In this document: positions 17,283-27,908 of the stretch, piece by piece
Layout of the letters: each line of letters opens with the position of its first letter
Numbering within the stretch: the stretch's first letter is position 1
NCBI RefSeq assembly: GCF_003663825.1
Contig: NZ_RCCC01000001.1
Coordinates: forward strand, 814,501 to 878,500
From: Acidovorax sp. 106
Lineage (GTDB): Bacteria > Pseudomonadota > Gammaproteobacteria > Burkholderiales > Burkholderiaceae_C
DNA length: 64,000 nt
Direction: 5' to 3'
Program-made: the position numbers and the translations under genes
The notes under the pieces: model-generated
Told to the model about the DNA's origin: nothing
Seen by the model: only the letters and a program-made list of their open reading frames with translations
The model's database searches: none

Positions 17283-18734
17283 ATGCGACTCGGCGATATG
17301 CAGCAAAACCCCAGAAACCTCATCAACGGTCGCTGGGAGATTGGCACCACCACGGGGGTCAGCACCAACCCATCCGATACCCGTGAAGTGGTGGCCGAGT
17401 ACGCGCGCGCCGACCGCAACCAGACCGAGCAGGCCATTCGCGCCGCAGCCGACGCCCTGCCCTACTGGAGCCAAAGTACCCCACAGCGGCGCGCCGATGT
17501 GCTCGACCAAGTGGGCAACGAGCTGCTGGCCCGCAAAGACGAGCTGGGCACGCTGCTGGCCCGCGAGGAGGGCAAAACCCTGCCCGAGGCTGTGGCCGAA
17601 GTGGCCCGCGCCGGGCAGATCTTCAAATTTTTTGCGGGCGAGGCACTGCGTATTCAGGGCGAACTGATGGCCTCGGTGCGCCAGGGCGTGCAGGTGGACG
17701 TGACCCGCGAGCCTGTCGGGGTGGTGGGCATCGTCGCGCCCTGGAACTTCCCCATGGCGATTCCGGCCTGGAAGATTGCGCCCGCCCTGGCCTACGGCAA
17801 CACCGTGGTCTTCAAACCTGCCGAGCTGGTGTCGGCCTGCGGCTGGGCGCTGGCAGAAATCATCCACCGCTGCGGGCTGCCTGCGGGCGCGTTCAACATG
17901 GTGATGGGCAGCGGCCGTGAAGTGGGCCAAACGCTGGTGGAGCACCCGCTGGTCAACGCGGTGAGCTTCACCGGATCGGTGGCGACCGGCGAGCGCATCT
18001 TGCGGTCGGCCACGCTGCGCCGCGCCAAGGTGCAGCTGGAAATGGGCGGCAAGAACCCGCTGGTGGTGCTGGCCGATGCCGACTTTGAGCAGGCCATTGA
18101 TTGCGCGCTGCAAGGCTCGTACTACTCCACCGGGCAGCGCTGCACCGCATCGAGCCGCCTGATTGTGGAAGCCCCCGTGCACGAAGCCTTTGTCGCGCGG
18201 CTGCGCCAACGGCTGTCTACGCTCAAAGTCGGCCATGCGCTGGAGCGCGGCACCGAAATGGGCCCGGTGGTGGACAGCCACCAGTTGGCCAACAACCAAA
18301 GCTACATCGACATCGCCAAGAACGAAGGCGCCGAGCATGTGTGGGGCGGCGAGCTGCTGGAGCGCGCCACACCGGGGCACTACATGAGCCCGGCGCTGTT
18401 CCTGGCGCAGCCAGAGCACCGCATTGCCCGCGAAGAGGTCTTCGGCCCCGTGGCCTGCGTGCTCAAGGCAGACGACTACGACCACGCGCTGGCGCTGGCC
18501 AACGACACCCCGTTTGGCTTGTGCGCAGGCATTTGCACCACTTCGCTCAAGCGTGCCATGCACTTCAAGCGCCATGCCGCCGTCGGCATGACCATGGTGA
18601 ACCTGCCCACGGCGGGCGTGGACTTCCATGTGCCGTTTGGCGGGCGCAAGGAATCGAGCTACGGCCCCCGTGAGCAAGGCCGCTACGCCGCCGAGTTCTA
18701 CACCACCGTCAAGACCGGTTACATGCTGGCCTGA
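17283..18734 (+). CDS. Alpha-ketoglutarate semialdehyde dehydrogenase
   Basis: 483 residues of the aldehyde dehydrogenase superfamily. Catalytic residues are visible: Asn155 in VAPWNFPMAIPAWK, Glu253 in LEMGGKNPLV, and nucleophile Cys287 in STGQRCTAS. NFT-type cofactor segments (AVSFTGSVATG) and the C-terminal PFGGRKESSYGPRE are present. The closest relatives in my memory are the YcbD/GucD-type 2,5-dioxovalerate dehydrogenases, which oxidise alpha-ketoglutarate semialdehyde to alpha-ketoglutarate. This is the last step of oxidative L-arabinose breakdown and could also finish glucarate/galactarate breakdown. The start at 17283 has an AAGG site seven bases upstream; ATG 17298 is an alternative. 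It is first in a long operon that continues with the sugar importers. Confidence 0.87.
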   Translation: MRLGDMQQNPRNLINGRWEIGTTTGVSTNPSDTREVVAEYARADRNQTEQAIRAAADALPYWSQSTPQRRADVLDQVGNELLARKDELGTLLAREEGKTLPEAVAEVARAGQIFKFFAGEALRIQGELMASVRQGVQVDVTREPVGVVGIVAPWNFPMAIPAWKIAPALAYGNTVVFKPAELVSACGWALAEIIHRCGLPAGAFNMVMGSGREVGQTLVEHPLVNAVSFTGSVATGERILRSATLRRAKVQLEMGGKNPLVVLADADFEQAIDCALQGSYYSTGQRCTASSRLIVEAPVHEAFVARLRQRLSTLKVGHALERGTEMGPVVDSHQLANNQSYIDIAKNEGAEHVWGGELLERATPGHYMSPALFLAQPEHRIAREEVFGPVACVLKADDYDHALALANDTPFGLCAGICTTSLKRAMHFKRHAAVGMTMVNLPTAGVDFHVPFGGRKESSYGPREQGRYAAEFYTTVKTGYMLA

Positions 18735-18854
18735 ACCCAACCCCTATTTACGGTGCGCACCAGCGCCGCCTCGGTCTGCAAAACGAGGCACCGCGCACCT
18801 GCAGCGTTCCCCCTCACCCAAACCATAGCAACAACAGACAGGAGACAAAACACC

Positions 18855-19820
18855 ATGACCATCAATCGCCGCACCTTCGGGTCCGCCATCGCCTGCGCCT
18901 CGGCCGCCGGGCTGCTTGCGCCATCCGCCTGGGCCCAAAAGCCGCTGGTGCTCGGGTTCAGTCAGGTCGGGGCCGAAAGCGAATGGCGCACCGCTAACAC
19001 CGAGTCCATCAAATCCGCCGCCAAAGAGGCCGGAATCGAACTCAAATTCTCGGACGCGCAGCAAAAGCAGGAAAACCAGATCAAGGCCATTCGCGCCTTC
19101 ATTGCGCAAAAGGTGGACGTGATCGCCTTCTCGCCCGTCGTCGAATCGGGTTGGGAGCCCGTGCTGCGCGAGGCCAAGGCCGCCAAGATCCCGGTGGTGC
19201 TGACCGACCGCGCCGTGAACACCAAGGACACCTCGCTGTACGTCACCTTCATGGGCTCGGACTTTGTGGAAGAAGGCCGCAAGGCCGGGCGTTGGCTGGT
19301 CGAGAAGATGAAGGACCAAAAGGGCGAGGTCAATATCGTCGAGCTGCAAGGCACCGTGGGTTCCGCCCCGGCCATCGACCGCAAGAAGGGCTTTGAGGAA
19401 ATCATCAAGGCCGACCCCAAGTTCAAGGTCATCCGCTCGCAAACCGGTGACTTCACCCGCGCCAAGGGCAAGGAGGTGATGGAAGCCTTCCTCAAGGCCG
19501 AGGGCAAGAAGATCAACGTGCTGTACGCGCACAACGACGACATGGCCATTGGTGCCATCCAGGCCATCGAGGAAGCGGGCATGAAGCCCGCCAAGGACAT
19601 CACCATCATCTCCATCGACGCGGTGAAAGGGGCCTTTGAAGCCATGATCGCAGGCAAGCTGAATGTGTCGGTGGAATGCAGCCCCCTGCTGGGCCCGCAA
19701 CTGATGAGCGCTGTCAAAGACATCAAGGCTGGCAAGCCCGTGCCCAAGCGCATCGTGACCGAGGAAGGCATTTTCCCCATGGAAGTCGCGGCACAAGAGT
19801 TCCCCAAGAGAAAGTATTGA
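18855..19820 (+). CDS. ytfQ: Sugar ABC transporter binding protein (galactofuranose-type)
   Basis: 321 residues, similar to E. coli YtfQ (about 318). The signal region [20 protein letters not shown], cleaved after AWAQ, contains a paired Arg and may be Tat- or Sec-dependent. The mature start [20 protein letters not shown] and the segments [26 protein letters not shown] and [21 protein letters not shown] match the YtfQ group, which prefers furanose forms of galactose and, in some bacteria, arabinose. A GGAGAC site precedes the ATG at 18855; the frame is open further upstream without similarity. Its partners ytfR-ytfT-yjfF lie about 4.3 kb downstream, separated by a complete second importer. 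Confidence 0.9.
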   Translation: MTINRRTFGSAIACASAAGLLAPSAWAQKPLVLGFSQVGAESEWRTANTESIKSAAKEAGIELKFSDAQQKQENQIKAIRAFIAQKVDVIAFSPVVESGWEPVLREAKAAKIPVVLTDRAVNTKDTSLYVTFMGSDFVEEGRKAGRWLVEKMKDQKGEVNIVELQGTVGSAPAIDRKKGFEEIIKADPKFKVIRSQTGDFTRAKGKEVMEAFLKAEGKKINVLYAHNDDMAIGAIQAIEEAGMKPAKDITIISIDAVKGAFEAMIAGKLNVSVECSPLLGPQLMSAVKDIKAGKPVPKRIVTEEGIFPMEVAAQEFPKRKY

Positions 19821-19921
19821 CGCCCCCTGAGCCGCCTGCGGCGTCATCCCCCAGAGGGGGCCGCCACCAGCGCGGCGGCGCGGCCAGCTCAGGCCCTTAC
19901 GCGGTGGCACTGGCTTGGGGC
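19821..19921 (+). repeat. Dispersed intergenic repeat, copy A
   Basis: Directly after the ytfQ stop codon. It shares CCCCCTGAG(C/T)CGC at the start, CAGCGCGGCGGCGCGGCCAGC in the middle and CTCAGGCCCTTACGCGG at the end with the copies at 23987-24120, 29653-29780 and (inverted) 47907-48021. It lies between ytfQ and chvE and has no open frame of its own. Confidence 0.7.
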
Positions 19922-19996
19922 GCGCCAGTAGCCGCCAACTCAGGCCACTCGGACGCCACATCAAAAAAACATATTCACAACAGGAGACAGAGACAA

Positions 19997-21067
19997 ATGA
20001 AGCGAGCAATTTTCAAGGCCGTCTTGGCCACCATCGCACTGACCGCCGTGGGCGCCACATCGCTGGCATCGGCCCAGGACAAGGGCAGCATCGGCATCTC
20101 GATGCCCACCAAGTCGTCTGCGCGCTGGATCGCCGATGGCGACAACATGGTCAAGGTGCTCAAGGAGCGTGGCTACAAGACCGACCTGCAGTACGCCGAG
20201 GACGACATCCCCAACCAGCTAGCGCAGATCGAGAACATGATCACCAAAGGCGCCAAGGTGCTGGTGATTGCGTCGATTGACGGCACCACGCTGTCGCGCG
20301 TGCTGCAAAGCGCGGCCGACAAAGGCGTGAAGGTCATCGCGTATGACCGACTCATCAAGGGATCGAAGAACGTGGACTACTACGCTACGTTCGACAACTT
20401 CCAGGTGGGCGTGCTGCAAGCCACATCGTTGGTGGACAAGCTGGGGCTGAAGCAGGGCAAGGGCCCGTTCAACATCGAACTTTTTGGCGGATCGCCCGAC
20501 GACAACAACGCCTTCTTCTTTTATGACGGCGCCATGAGCGTGCTGCAGCCTTACTTGGACAGCGGCAAGCTGGTGGTGCGCAGCAAGCAGCTGGGCATGA
20601 ACAAGGTGGGCACGCTGCGCTGGGACGGCGCCGTGGCGCAAGCGCGCATGGACAACCTGCTCTCGGCCTACTACGGTAAGGACAAGGTGCACGCGGTGCT
20701 GTCGCCCTATGACGGCATTTCCATCGGCATCCTGTCGTCCCTCAAGGGCGTGGGCTACTGCACCGCCCAGCAGCCTTGCCCCGTGGTCAGCGGGCAAGAC
20801 GCCGAAGTACCTTCCATCAAGTCCATCCTCAAGGGCGAGCAGTACTCCACCGTGTTCAAGGACACCCGCGAGCTGGCCAAGGTCGCGGCCAACATGGTGG
20901 ACGCGGTGCTGACGGGCAAGCAGCCCGAGATCAACGACACCAAGACCTACAACAACGGCGTGAAGGTGGTGCCCTCGTACCTGCTCAAGCCCGTGGCGGT
21001 AGATGCTTCCAACTGGAACGGCGTGCTGATCGGCAGCGGCTACTACACCGAAGCGCAGGTCAAGTAA
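19997..21067 (+). CDS. chvE: Multiple-sugar binding protein ChvE
   Basis: 356 residues with a Sec signal peptide ([20 protein letters not shown], cleaved after LASA). The mature start [25 protein letters not shown] matches ChvE/GguX-type proteins almost exactly as I recall them. Later segments [33 protein letters not shown] and [16 protein letters not shown] are equally typical. ChvE binds galactose, arabinose, glucose, xylose and their acids in the periplasm and feeds GguAB. In Agrobacterium it also signals to the chemotaxis and VirA systems; nothing here implies virulence. GGAGACAG lies upstream of the ATG. The gene precedes gguA and gguB, with a strong stem-loop after its stop codon. Confidence 0.95.
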   Translation: MKRAIFKAVLATIALTAVGATSLASAQDKGSIGISMPTKSSARWIADGDNMVKVLKERGYKTDLQYAEDDIPNQLAQIENMITKGAKVLVIASIDGTTLSRVLQSAADKGVKVIAYDRLIKGSKNVDYYATFDNFQVGVLQATSLVDKLGLKQGKGPFNIELFGGSPDDNNAFFFYDGAMSVLQPYLDSGKLVVRSKQLGMNKVGTLRWDGAVAQARMDNLLSAYYGKDKVHAVLSPYDGISIGILSSLKGVGYCTAQQPCPVVSGQDAEVPSIKSILKGEQYSTVFKDTRELAKVAANMVDAVLTGKQPEINDTKTYNNGVKVVPSYLLKPVAVDASNWNGVLIGSGYYTEAQVK

Positions 21068-21081
21068 GCCTGCACACCGAT

Positions 21082-21118
21082 GGGTGGGGCCACGCACCAC
21101 AGGTGCCCGGCCCCACCC
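21082..21118 (+). ncRNA. Intercistronic stem-loop between chvE and gguA
   Basis: Two stacked perfect helices: outer arms GGGTGGGGCC (21082-21091) and GGCCCCACCC (21109-21118); inner arms GCACC and GGTGC (21094-21106) with an ACA loop; a 2x2 internal loop lies between them. No T-run follows, so it is not a simple terminator. This is the usual place for an mRNA-stabilising or attenuating hairpin that keeps the binding protein more abundant than the membrane parts. Confidence 0.6.
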
Positions 21119-21178
21119 CGCCCTATCGATCACCGGCTGCAAGGCCCCGTGCACGAGCCATCCAGACCAGACACCACC

Positions 21179-22755
<1,577 letters not shown>

Positions 22756-22759
<4 letters not shown>

Positions 22760-23979
22760 GCCAGATGACTACTTCTTCCCCCACGGCCTCGGCTGCAGCC
22801 CATACACCTGCCAAATCGGCGCGGTCACTGCTGGACCACGCCAAGCACAACCTGCGCGAATACGGCATGTTGATCACGCTGGTCGCGATCATGGGGTTCT
22901 TTCAGTACATGACCGACGGCACGCTGATGCAGCCGCTCAACCTCACCAACCTGATCCTGCAAAACAGCTACATCGTCATCATGGCGCTGGGCATGCTGCT
23001 GGTGATCGTGGCGGGGCACATCGATTTGTCGGTGGGCTCGGTGTGTGGCTTCATTGGTGCCCTGGCGGCGGTGCTGATGGTGCAGTACCAGTGGCACTTT
23101 GTGCCCGCCACCCTGGTGTGCCTGGTGTGCGGCGGCCTCATCGGCGCGGTGCAAGGCTGGTTTGTGGCGTTCTCGCGCATTCCCTCGTTCATCGTCACGC
23201 TGGCGGGCATGCTGGTGTTCAAGGGGCTGGCGCTGGCGTTGCTGGCGGGGCAGTCGGTGGGGCCCTTCCCTGAGTCGTTTCAAATGCTCAGCTCGGGCTT
23301 CATTCCGGACTTTGCCAACGGCGAAGGGCTGCGCGTGACGTCCATGGTGCTGGGCCTGGCAGTCGCTGTGGCGCTCACGGTCTCTGCGGTGCGTGAGCGT
23401 GCCAACCGCCTCAAGCACGGCGTGCAGACCGAGCCTGTGGCTTTCTTCGCCATCAAGACAGCGGTATTTGCCGTGCTGCTCATCGCCTTCAGCTACCTGC
23501 TCGCCTCCTACAAGGGCTTGCCCAATGTGCTGGTGGTCATGGCGCTGCTGATCGTGTTTTTTGAATTCATCACCAGCCGCACCACCGTTGGCCGGCGTAT
23601 CTACGCCATGGGGGGCAACGAAAAAGCCGCCAAGCTCTCTGGCATCAAGACCGAACGCCTGTCGTTTTATGCCTTCATCAACATGGGTGTGCTGGCCGCC
23701 CTGGCGGGCCTGGTGTTTGCCGCACGGCTGAACACCGCCACGCCCAAGGCGGGCCTGGGCTTTGAGCTGGACGTGATTGCCGCTTGTTTCATTGGCGGGG
23801 CCTCTGCCTCCGGCGGCGTGGGCAAGGTGATGGGCGCGGTGATTGGCGCTTTTGTGATGGGCGTGATGAACAACGGCATGTCCATCCTGGGCATTGGCAT
23901 CGACTACCAGCAGGTCATCAAGGGCGTGGTGCTGCTGGCCGCAGTACTAGTGGACGTTTACAACAAAAACAAAGCATGA
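22756..23979 (+). CDS. gguB: Sugar ABC transporter permease GguB (MmsB)
   Basis: 407 residues, a multi-spanning membrane protein of the ribose/xylose permease family. The conserved loop [17 protein letters not shown] and the later segment [19 protein letters not shown] (permease-ATPase coupling) are present. The C-terminal half contains the glycine-rich [22 protein letters not shown]. About 10-11 hydrophobic segments can be counted, with a charged loop near residues 205-235. The start overlaps the gguA stop by four bases (ATGA), so the two are translated together. With ChvE it forms a complete importer; gguC, found next to these genes in some rhizobia, is absent. Confidence 0.94.
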
Positions 23980-23986
23980 AATGAAG

Positions 23987-24120
23987 CACCCCCTGAGTCG
24001 CTTTGCGCCTTCCCCCTCTCTCGACTCGCTGCGCGATTCGGGAGGGGAACGCAGCCAGCGCGGCGGGGCGGCGCGGCCAGCTCAGGCCCTTGCGCGGCGG
24101 CCCGCGCTTGCGTCGCGCCC
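23987..24120 (+). repeat. Dispersed intergenic repeat, copy B
   Basis: Fills almost the whole 182-nt gap between gguB and ytfR. It begins CACCCCCTGAGTCGCTTTGC, has a variable centre, then GCAGCCAGCGCGGCGGGGCG and GGCCAGCTCAGGCCCTTGCG. Same orientation as copies A and C. It marks the seam where the chvE-gguAB unit joins the ytfRT-yjfF unit. Confidence 0.75.
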
Positions 24121-24161
24121 GCATCGCGGGCTGAAGGCATGACCGAGACCTTCAGAAATTG

Positions 24162-25772
24162 ATGAACACCCCTACTTCCAATCCCGTGCTACAGCTCTCG
24201 GGCATCCACAAGCAGTTTGCAGGCATCCCCGTGCTGCGCGATGTGCAGCTCAACCTGTACCCGGGCGAGATCCACGCGCTGATGGGCCAGAACGGCGCGG
24301 GCAAGTCCACGCTGATCAAAGTGCTGACGGGCGTGCTGGAAGCCAGCAGCGGGCAGATGCGCCTGGGTGGGCCAGCCGCAGCGCCGGGCCTCCCCAAGCA
24401 AGGCGACACCCCCTCGGGGGGCAGCGACCCGCGCAGCGGTGGAGCGCGGGGGCTGACCACTGTGTGGCCGGACTCGCCCCTGGCAGCGCAACGCCTGGGC
24501 ATCAGCACGGTGTACCAGGAGGTCAACCTCTGCCCCAACCTCTCGGTGGCCGAGAACATCTTTGCGGGCCGCTACCCCCGCTGCGGCTGGTCGCAAGGCT
24601 TTCGCATCGACTGGAGTGCTGTGCACCAGCGTGCCCAGGCGCTGGTACAGCGCGTGGGGCTGGACATCGACGTCACACGCCTGCTGTCGGACTACCCCGT
24701 GGCCGTGCAGCAGCTGGTGGCGATAGCGCGGGCCATCGGCATCGAATCGCGCGTGCTGATTTTGGACGAGCCGACCTCCAGCCTGGACGACGACGAGGTG
24801 CAAAAGCTCTTTCAGGTGCTGCGCAAACTGCGCGGCGAGGGGCTGGCGATTGTGTTCGTGAGCCACTTCCTGAACCAGGTGTATGCCGTCTCCGACCGCA
24901 TCACCGTGCTGCGCAACGGCAGCTGGGTGGGCGAATGGCTGGCCCGCGACCTGCCCGCGCCCGCCTTGATTGCCGCCATGCTGGGGCGAGAGCTGGCCGC
25001 TCAAAGCGCCCATGCCCCCGCGCCCCATGCGATGGACGCCGCCACGCCCGCACTGGTGCAAATCGAGGGGCTGGGCAAGGCAGGGCAGCTCAAGCCGCTG
25101 GATTTGCAGATCCGCGCCGGTGAAGTGGTGGGACTGGCGGGGCTGCTGGGCTCGGGCCGCACCGAGCTGGCACGGCTGCTGTTTGGCATGGACGCCCCAG
25201 ACCGGGGCCTGCTGCGGGTGGACGGCAAAGCCATCACCTTCGCAAGCCCCATGGACGCCATTGCCAGCGGCCTGGCGCTGTGCCCTGAAGAGCGCAAGAC
25301 CGACGGCATCGTGGCCGAGCTGTCGGTGCGCGAGAACATTGCGCTGGCCTTGCAGGCACGCCTGGGGCTGTCGCGCTTTTTGTCGCGCACCGAGCAAGCC
25401 GAGATGGCGCAGCGCTATGTGCAAATGTTGGGCATCAAAACCGCCAGTGTGGACACCCCCATTGGCCTCTTGTCGGGCGGCAACCAGCAGAAGGCCATTC
25501 TGGCGCGCTGGCTGGCCACTGAGCCCCGCCTGCTGATTCTGGACGAGCCCACGCGCGGCATCGACGTGGCGGCCAAGCAGGAAATCATGGAGCAGATCCT
25601 GCGGCTGGCACAGGCGGGCATGGCGGTGCTGTTCATCTCCTCCGAAATGAGCGAAGTGGTGCGCGTGGCACACCGCATTGTGGTGTTGCGCGAACGCGAA
25701 AAGGTGGGTGAGTTGCCTGCAGGCAGCAGCGAAGACGACGTGTATGAACTGATTGCAGCCAACCATGCTTGA
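24162..25772 (+). CDS. ytfR: Sugar ABC transporter ATPase (galactofuranose-type)
   Basis: 536 residues, tandem ATPase. Domain 1 (about 7-275): Walker A LMGQNGAGKST, YQEVNLCPNLSVAENIFAGR, Walker [13 protein letters not shown]. Domain 2 (about 295-530): [38 protein letters not shown]. Segments such as VSHFLNQVYAVSDRITVLRNGS match YtfR. The start is the ATG at 24162, three bases after a TTG. Compared with E. coli YtfR there are roughly 28 extra residues at about 70-107 (GPAAAPGLPKQGDTPSGGSD and onward), between two beta strands of domain 1. They are encoded by DNA that looks like an intergenic repeat and keeps the frame open. Confidence 0.92.
   Translation: MNTPTSNPVLQLSGIHKQFAGIPVLRDVQLNLYPGEIHALMGQNGAGKSTLIKVLTGVLEASSGQMRLGGPAAAPGLPKQGDTPSGGSDPRSGGARGLTTVWPDSPLAAQRLGISTVYQEVNLCPNLSVAENIFAGRYPRCGWSQGFRIDWSAVHQRAQALVQRVGLDIDVTRLLSDYPVAVQQLVAIARAIGIESRVLILDEPTSSLDDDEVQKLFQVLRKLRGEGLAIVFVSHFLNQVYAVSDRITVLRNGSWVGEWLARDLPAPALIAAMLGRELAAQSAHAPAPHAMDAATPALVQIEGLGKAGQLKPLDLQIRAGEVVGLAGLLGSGRTELARLLFGMDAPDRGLLRVDGKAITFASPMDAIASGLALCPEERKTDGIVAELSVRENIALALQARLGLSRFLSRTEQAEMAQRYVQMLGIKTASVDTPIGLLSGGNQQKAILARWLATEPRLLILDEPTRGIDVAAKQEIMEQILRLAQAGMAVLFISSEMSEVVRVAHRIVVLREREKVGELPAGSSEDDVYELIAANHA
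24370..24480 (+). repeat. Repeat-like, in-frame insertion within ytfR
   Basis: The DNA here has a perfect CCCCC-TC-GGGGG hairpin (about 24410-24421) followed by GCAGCGACCCGCGCAGCGG, a composition typical of intergenic repeats in this family rather than of an ATPase gene. It encodes the extra residues of YtfR domain 1 without breaking the frame. Confidence 0.5.
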
Positions 25773-26814
25773 AAACAAACCCTCTGTACTTCGGGCTCTC
25801 ATGGCCCACCGGCTGGCCTGGCCGCTCATCACCCTGTTGCTGCTGCTGGGTGTGAACACCGCCTTCAACAGCAGCTTCTTGCACATCGAGTGGCGCGATG
25901 GGCATCTGTACGGCAGCCTGATCGATATCCTCAACCGCGCAGCGCCGCTGGTGCTGGTGTCGCTGGGCATGACGATGGTGATTGCCACGCGCGGCATCGA
26001 CATCTCGGTCGGTGCGGTGGTGGCTATTGCCGCTGCCGTGGCGGCGTGGATGATTGGCGGGGCGGTGTCGGGCACCGAGAGCCGGTTTCCGCTGCCCGTG
26101 GCCATCCTGGGGGCCATCGGCATCGCGCTGCTGTGTGGGCTGTGGAATGGCGTTCTGGTGGCCAAGGTGGGCATGCAGCCCATCATTGCCACGCTGATCC
26201 TGATGGTGGCGGGCCGGGGCATTGCCCAGCTCATCACCGACGGGCAGATCATCACCATCTACTACACGCCATTCTTCTTTATCGGGGGCGGGTACCTTTT
26301 GGGGCTGCCGTTCTCTGTGTTTGTGGTGGCGGCCGTGTTCGCTGTGCTCTACCTGGCTGTCACCCGCACAGCCCTGGGGCTGTTTGTGCAGGCTGTGGGC
26401 ATCAACCCTGCGGCTGCTCGGGTGGCTGGGGTGCAGGCCCAACGTCTGGTGGTAGCCGCCTATGCCTTTTGCGGCGTCTGCGCGGGCATGGCCGGGCTGC
26501 TGATCTGCTCCAACGTCAAAAGCGCTGATGGCAACAACGCAGGCCAGCTGCTGGAGCTAGACGCCATCTTGGCGGTGACGCTCGGAGGAACGGCCCTGAC
26601 GGGTGGGCGTTTCAGCCTGGTGGGCAGCGTGGTGGGCGCGCTCATCATCCAGTCGCTCACCTATGCCATTTACTCCCTGGGCGTGCCGCCAGAGATCAAC
26701 CTGGTCGTCAAAGCCATCGTGGTGTTCGTGGTGATGCTGCTGCAATCCCCCGAGTTTCGGGCCAGCGTGGGCGCCATCGCACGCCGCCCCGCAGCCACAG
26801 GAGTTTCGGCATGA
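25765..26814 (+). CDS. ytfT: Sugar ABC transporter permease YtfT
   Basis: 349 residues, about nine or ten membrane segments. The permease loop GMTMVIATRGIDISVGAVVA is present, followed later by AVGINPAAARVAGVQAQRLV (the ATPase-coupling loop) and ILAVTLGGTALTGGRFSLVGSVVGALI. The ATG at 25765 overlaps the ytfR stop by eight bases, which argues for tight translational coupling. It should pair with YjfF as a heterodimeric channel serving YtfQ and YtfR. An in-frame ATG four codons earlier is less likely. Confidence 0.92.
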   Translation: MLENKPSVLRALMAHRLAWPLITLLLLLGVNTAFNSSFLHIEWRDGHLYGSLIDILNRAAPLVLVSLGMTMVIATRGIDISVGAVVAIAAAVAAWMIGGAVSGTESRFPLPVAILGAIGIALLCGLWNGVLVAKVGMQPIIATLILMVAGRGIAQLITDGQIITIYYTPFFFIGGGYLLGLPFSVFVVAAVFAVLYLAVTRTALGLFVQAVGINPAAARVAGVQAQRLVVAAYAFCGVCAGMAGLLICSNVKSADGNNAGQLLELDAILAVTLGGTALTGGRFSLVGSVVGALIIQSLTYAIYSLGVPPEINLVVKAIVVFVVMLLQSPEFRASVGAIARRPAATGVSA

Positions 26815-27875
26815 GCAGCCTGCCCCAACCCCTGATGAACACCGCCCCACCGACCGAGGCGCAGGCCCAGACTCCAGCCCAAGTGCCAGCCGCTTCGGCC
26901 GCGTCCCGCCCACGCCTGAACCCCAAATACCTGCCCTTGGCCGCCACCATCGCGCTGTTCACCCTCATGGCCACGGCGGGCTCCGTGCTGTACCCCGGCT
27001 TTTTCTCGGCGCAGGTGTTTCTCAACCTGCTGATCGACAACGCCTTTCTGGTGATCGTGGCGGTGGGCATGACGTTTGTCATTCTGTCGGGCGGCATCGA
27101 CCTCTCGGTGGGCTCTGTGGTGGCGTTGACCACGATGGTGCTGGCATCGCTGGTGGAGCGCCATGGCTGGAGCCCCACCGCCGCCATTCCACTGGTCTTG
27201 GCGATGGGCACCGCCTTCGGTGCCTGCATGGGCTTTTTGATCGAGCGGTTTCGGCTGCAGCCCTTCATCGTGACGCTGGCGGGCATGTTCCTCGCGCGCG
27301 GCCTGTGCTACCTCATCAGCATCGACTCGATCAGCATCACCCACGAGGGCTACTCTGACATGGCCCAGTGGCGCTGGTCGCTGGGTGAATCCATGTCGAT
27401 TTCGCTGGGTGCCTTGATCGCCCTGGGGGTCTTACTCGCAGCGGCTTTCATCGCGCACTGCACGCCCTTTGGCCGCAATGTGTATGCCGTGGGCGGCAGC
27501 GAGCACTCGGCCGTGTTGATGGGGCTGCCTGTGCGCCGCACGCTCATTGGCGTGTACACGCTGTCGGGCCTGTGCTCTGCGCTGGCGGGGGTGGTGTTCA
27601 CCTTTTACATGCTGTCGGGCTATGGCCTGCACGCCACGGGCATGGAGCTCGATGCCATTGCCGCCGTGGTGATTGGCGGCACCCTGCTCACCGGCGGCGT
27701 GGGCTATATGGCGGGCACGCTGTTTGGTGTGCTGATGCTCGGAATCATCCAGACCCTGATTTCCTTCGACGGCACGCTCAGCTCCTGGTGGACGCGCATC
27801 GTCGTCGGAATCCTTCTGTTTGTGTTCTGCCTGTTGCAACGCCTGCTGACGCGCCGCAACACCCAGCGCCACTGA
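26811..27875 (+). CDS. yjfF: Sugar ABC transporter permease YjfF
   Basis: 354 residues. A Pro/Ala-rich, unconserved N-terminal tail (about 1-38) precedes the membrane domain. The permease loop [21 protein letters not shown] is followed by [24 protein letters not shown], a YjfF signature, then GRNVYAVGGSEHSAVLMGLPV and IAAVVIGGTLLTGGVGYMAGTLFG. It overlaps ytfT by four bases and is the last transport gene before the arabinonate dehydratase gene, 33 nt away. With YtfT it forms the two-subunit channel of the Ytf system. Confidence 0.92.
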   Translation: MSSLPQPLMNTAPPTEAQAQTPAQVPAASAASRPRLNPKYLPLAATIALFTLMATAGSVLYPGFFSAQVFLNLLIDNAFLVIVAVGMTFVILSGGIDLSVGSVVALTTMVLASLVERHGWSPTAAIPLVLAMGTAFGACMGFLIERFRLQPFIVTLAGMFLARGLCYLISIDSISITHEGYSDMAQWRWSLGESMSISLGALIALGVLLAAAFIAHCTPFGRNVYAVGGSEHSAVLMGLPVRRTLIGVYTLSGLCSALAGVVFTFYMLSGYGLHATGMELDAIAAVVIGGTLLTGGVGYMAGTLFGVLMLGIIQTLISFDGTLSSWWTRIVVGILLFVFCLLQRLLTRRNTQRH

Positions 27876-27908
27876 TTCATCTCTCTCCTCCTCTCTCTGA
27901 CCCCCACC

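Noticed and set aside
24189..26258. A ~689-codon minus-strand frame opposite ytfR and ytfT
   Set aside because: It spans two well-supported transporter genes in antisense, has no domain, and is explained by third-position GC bias.
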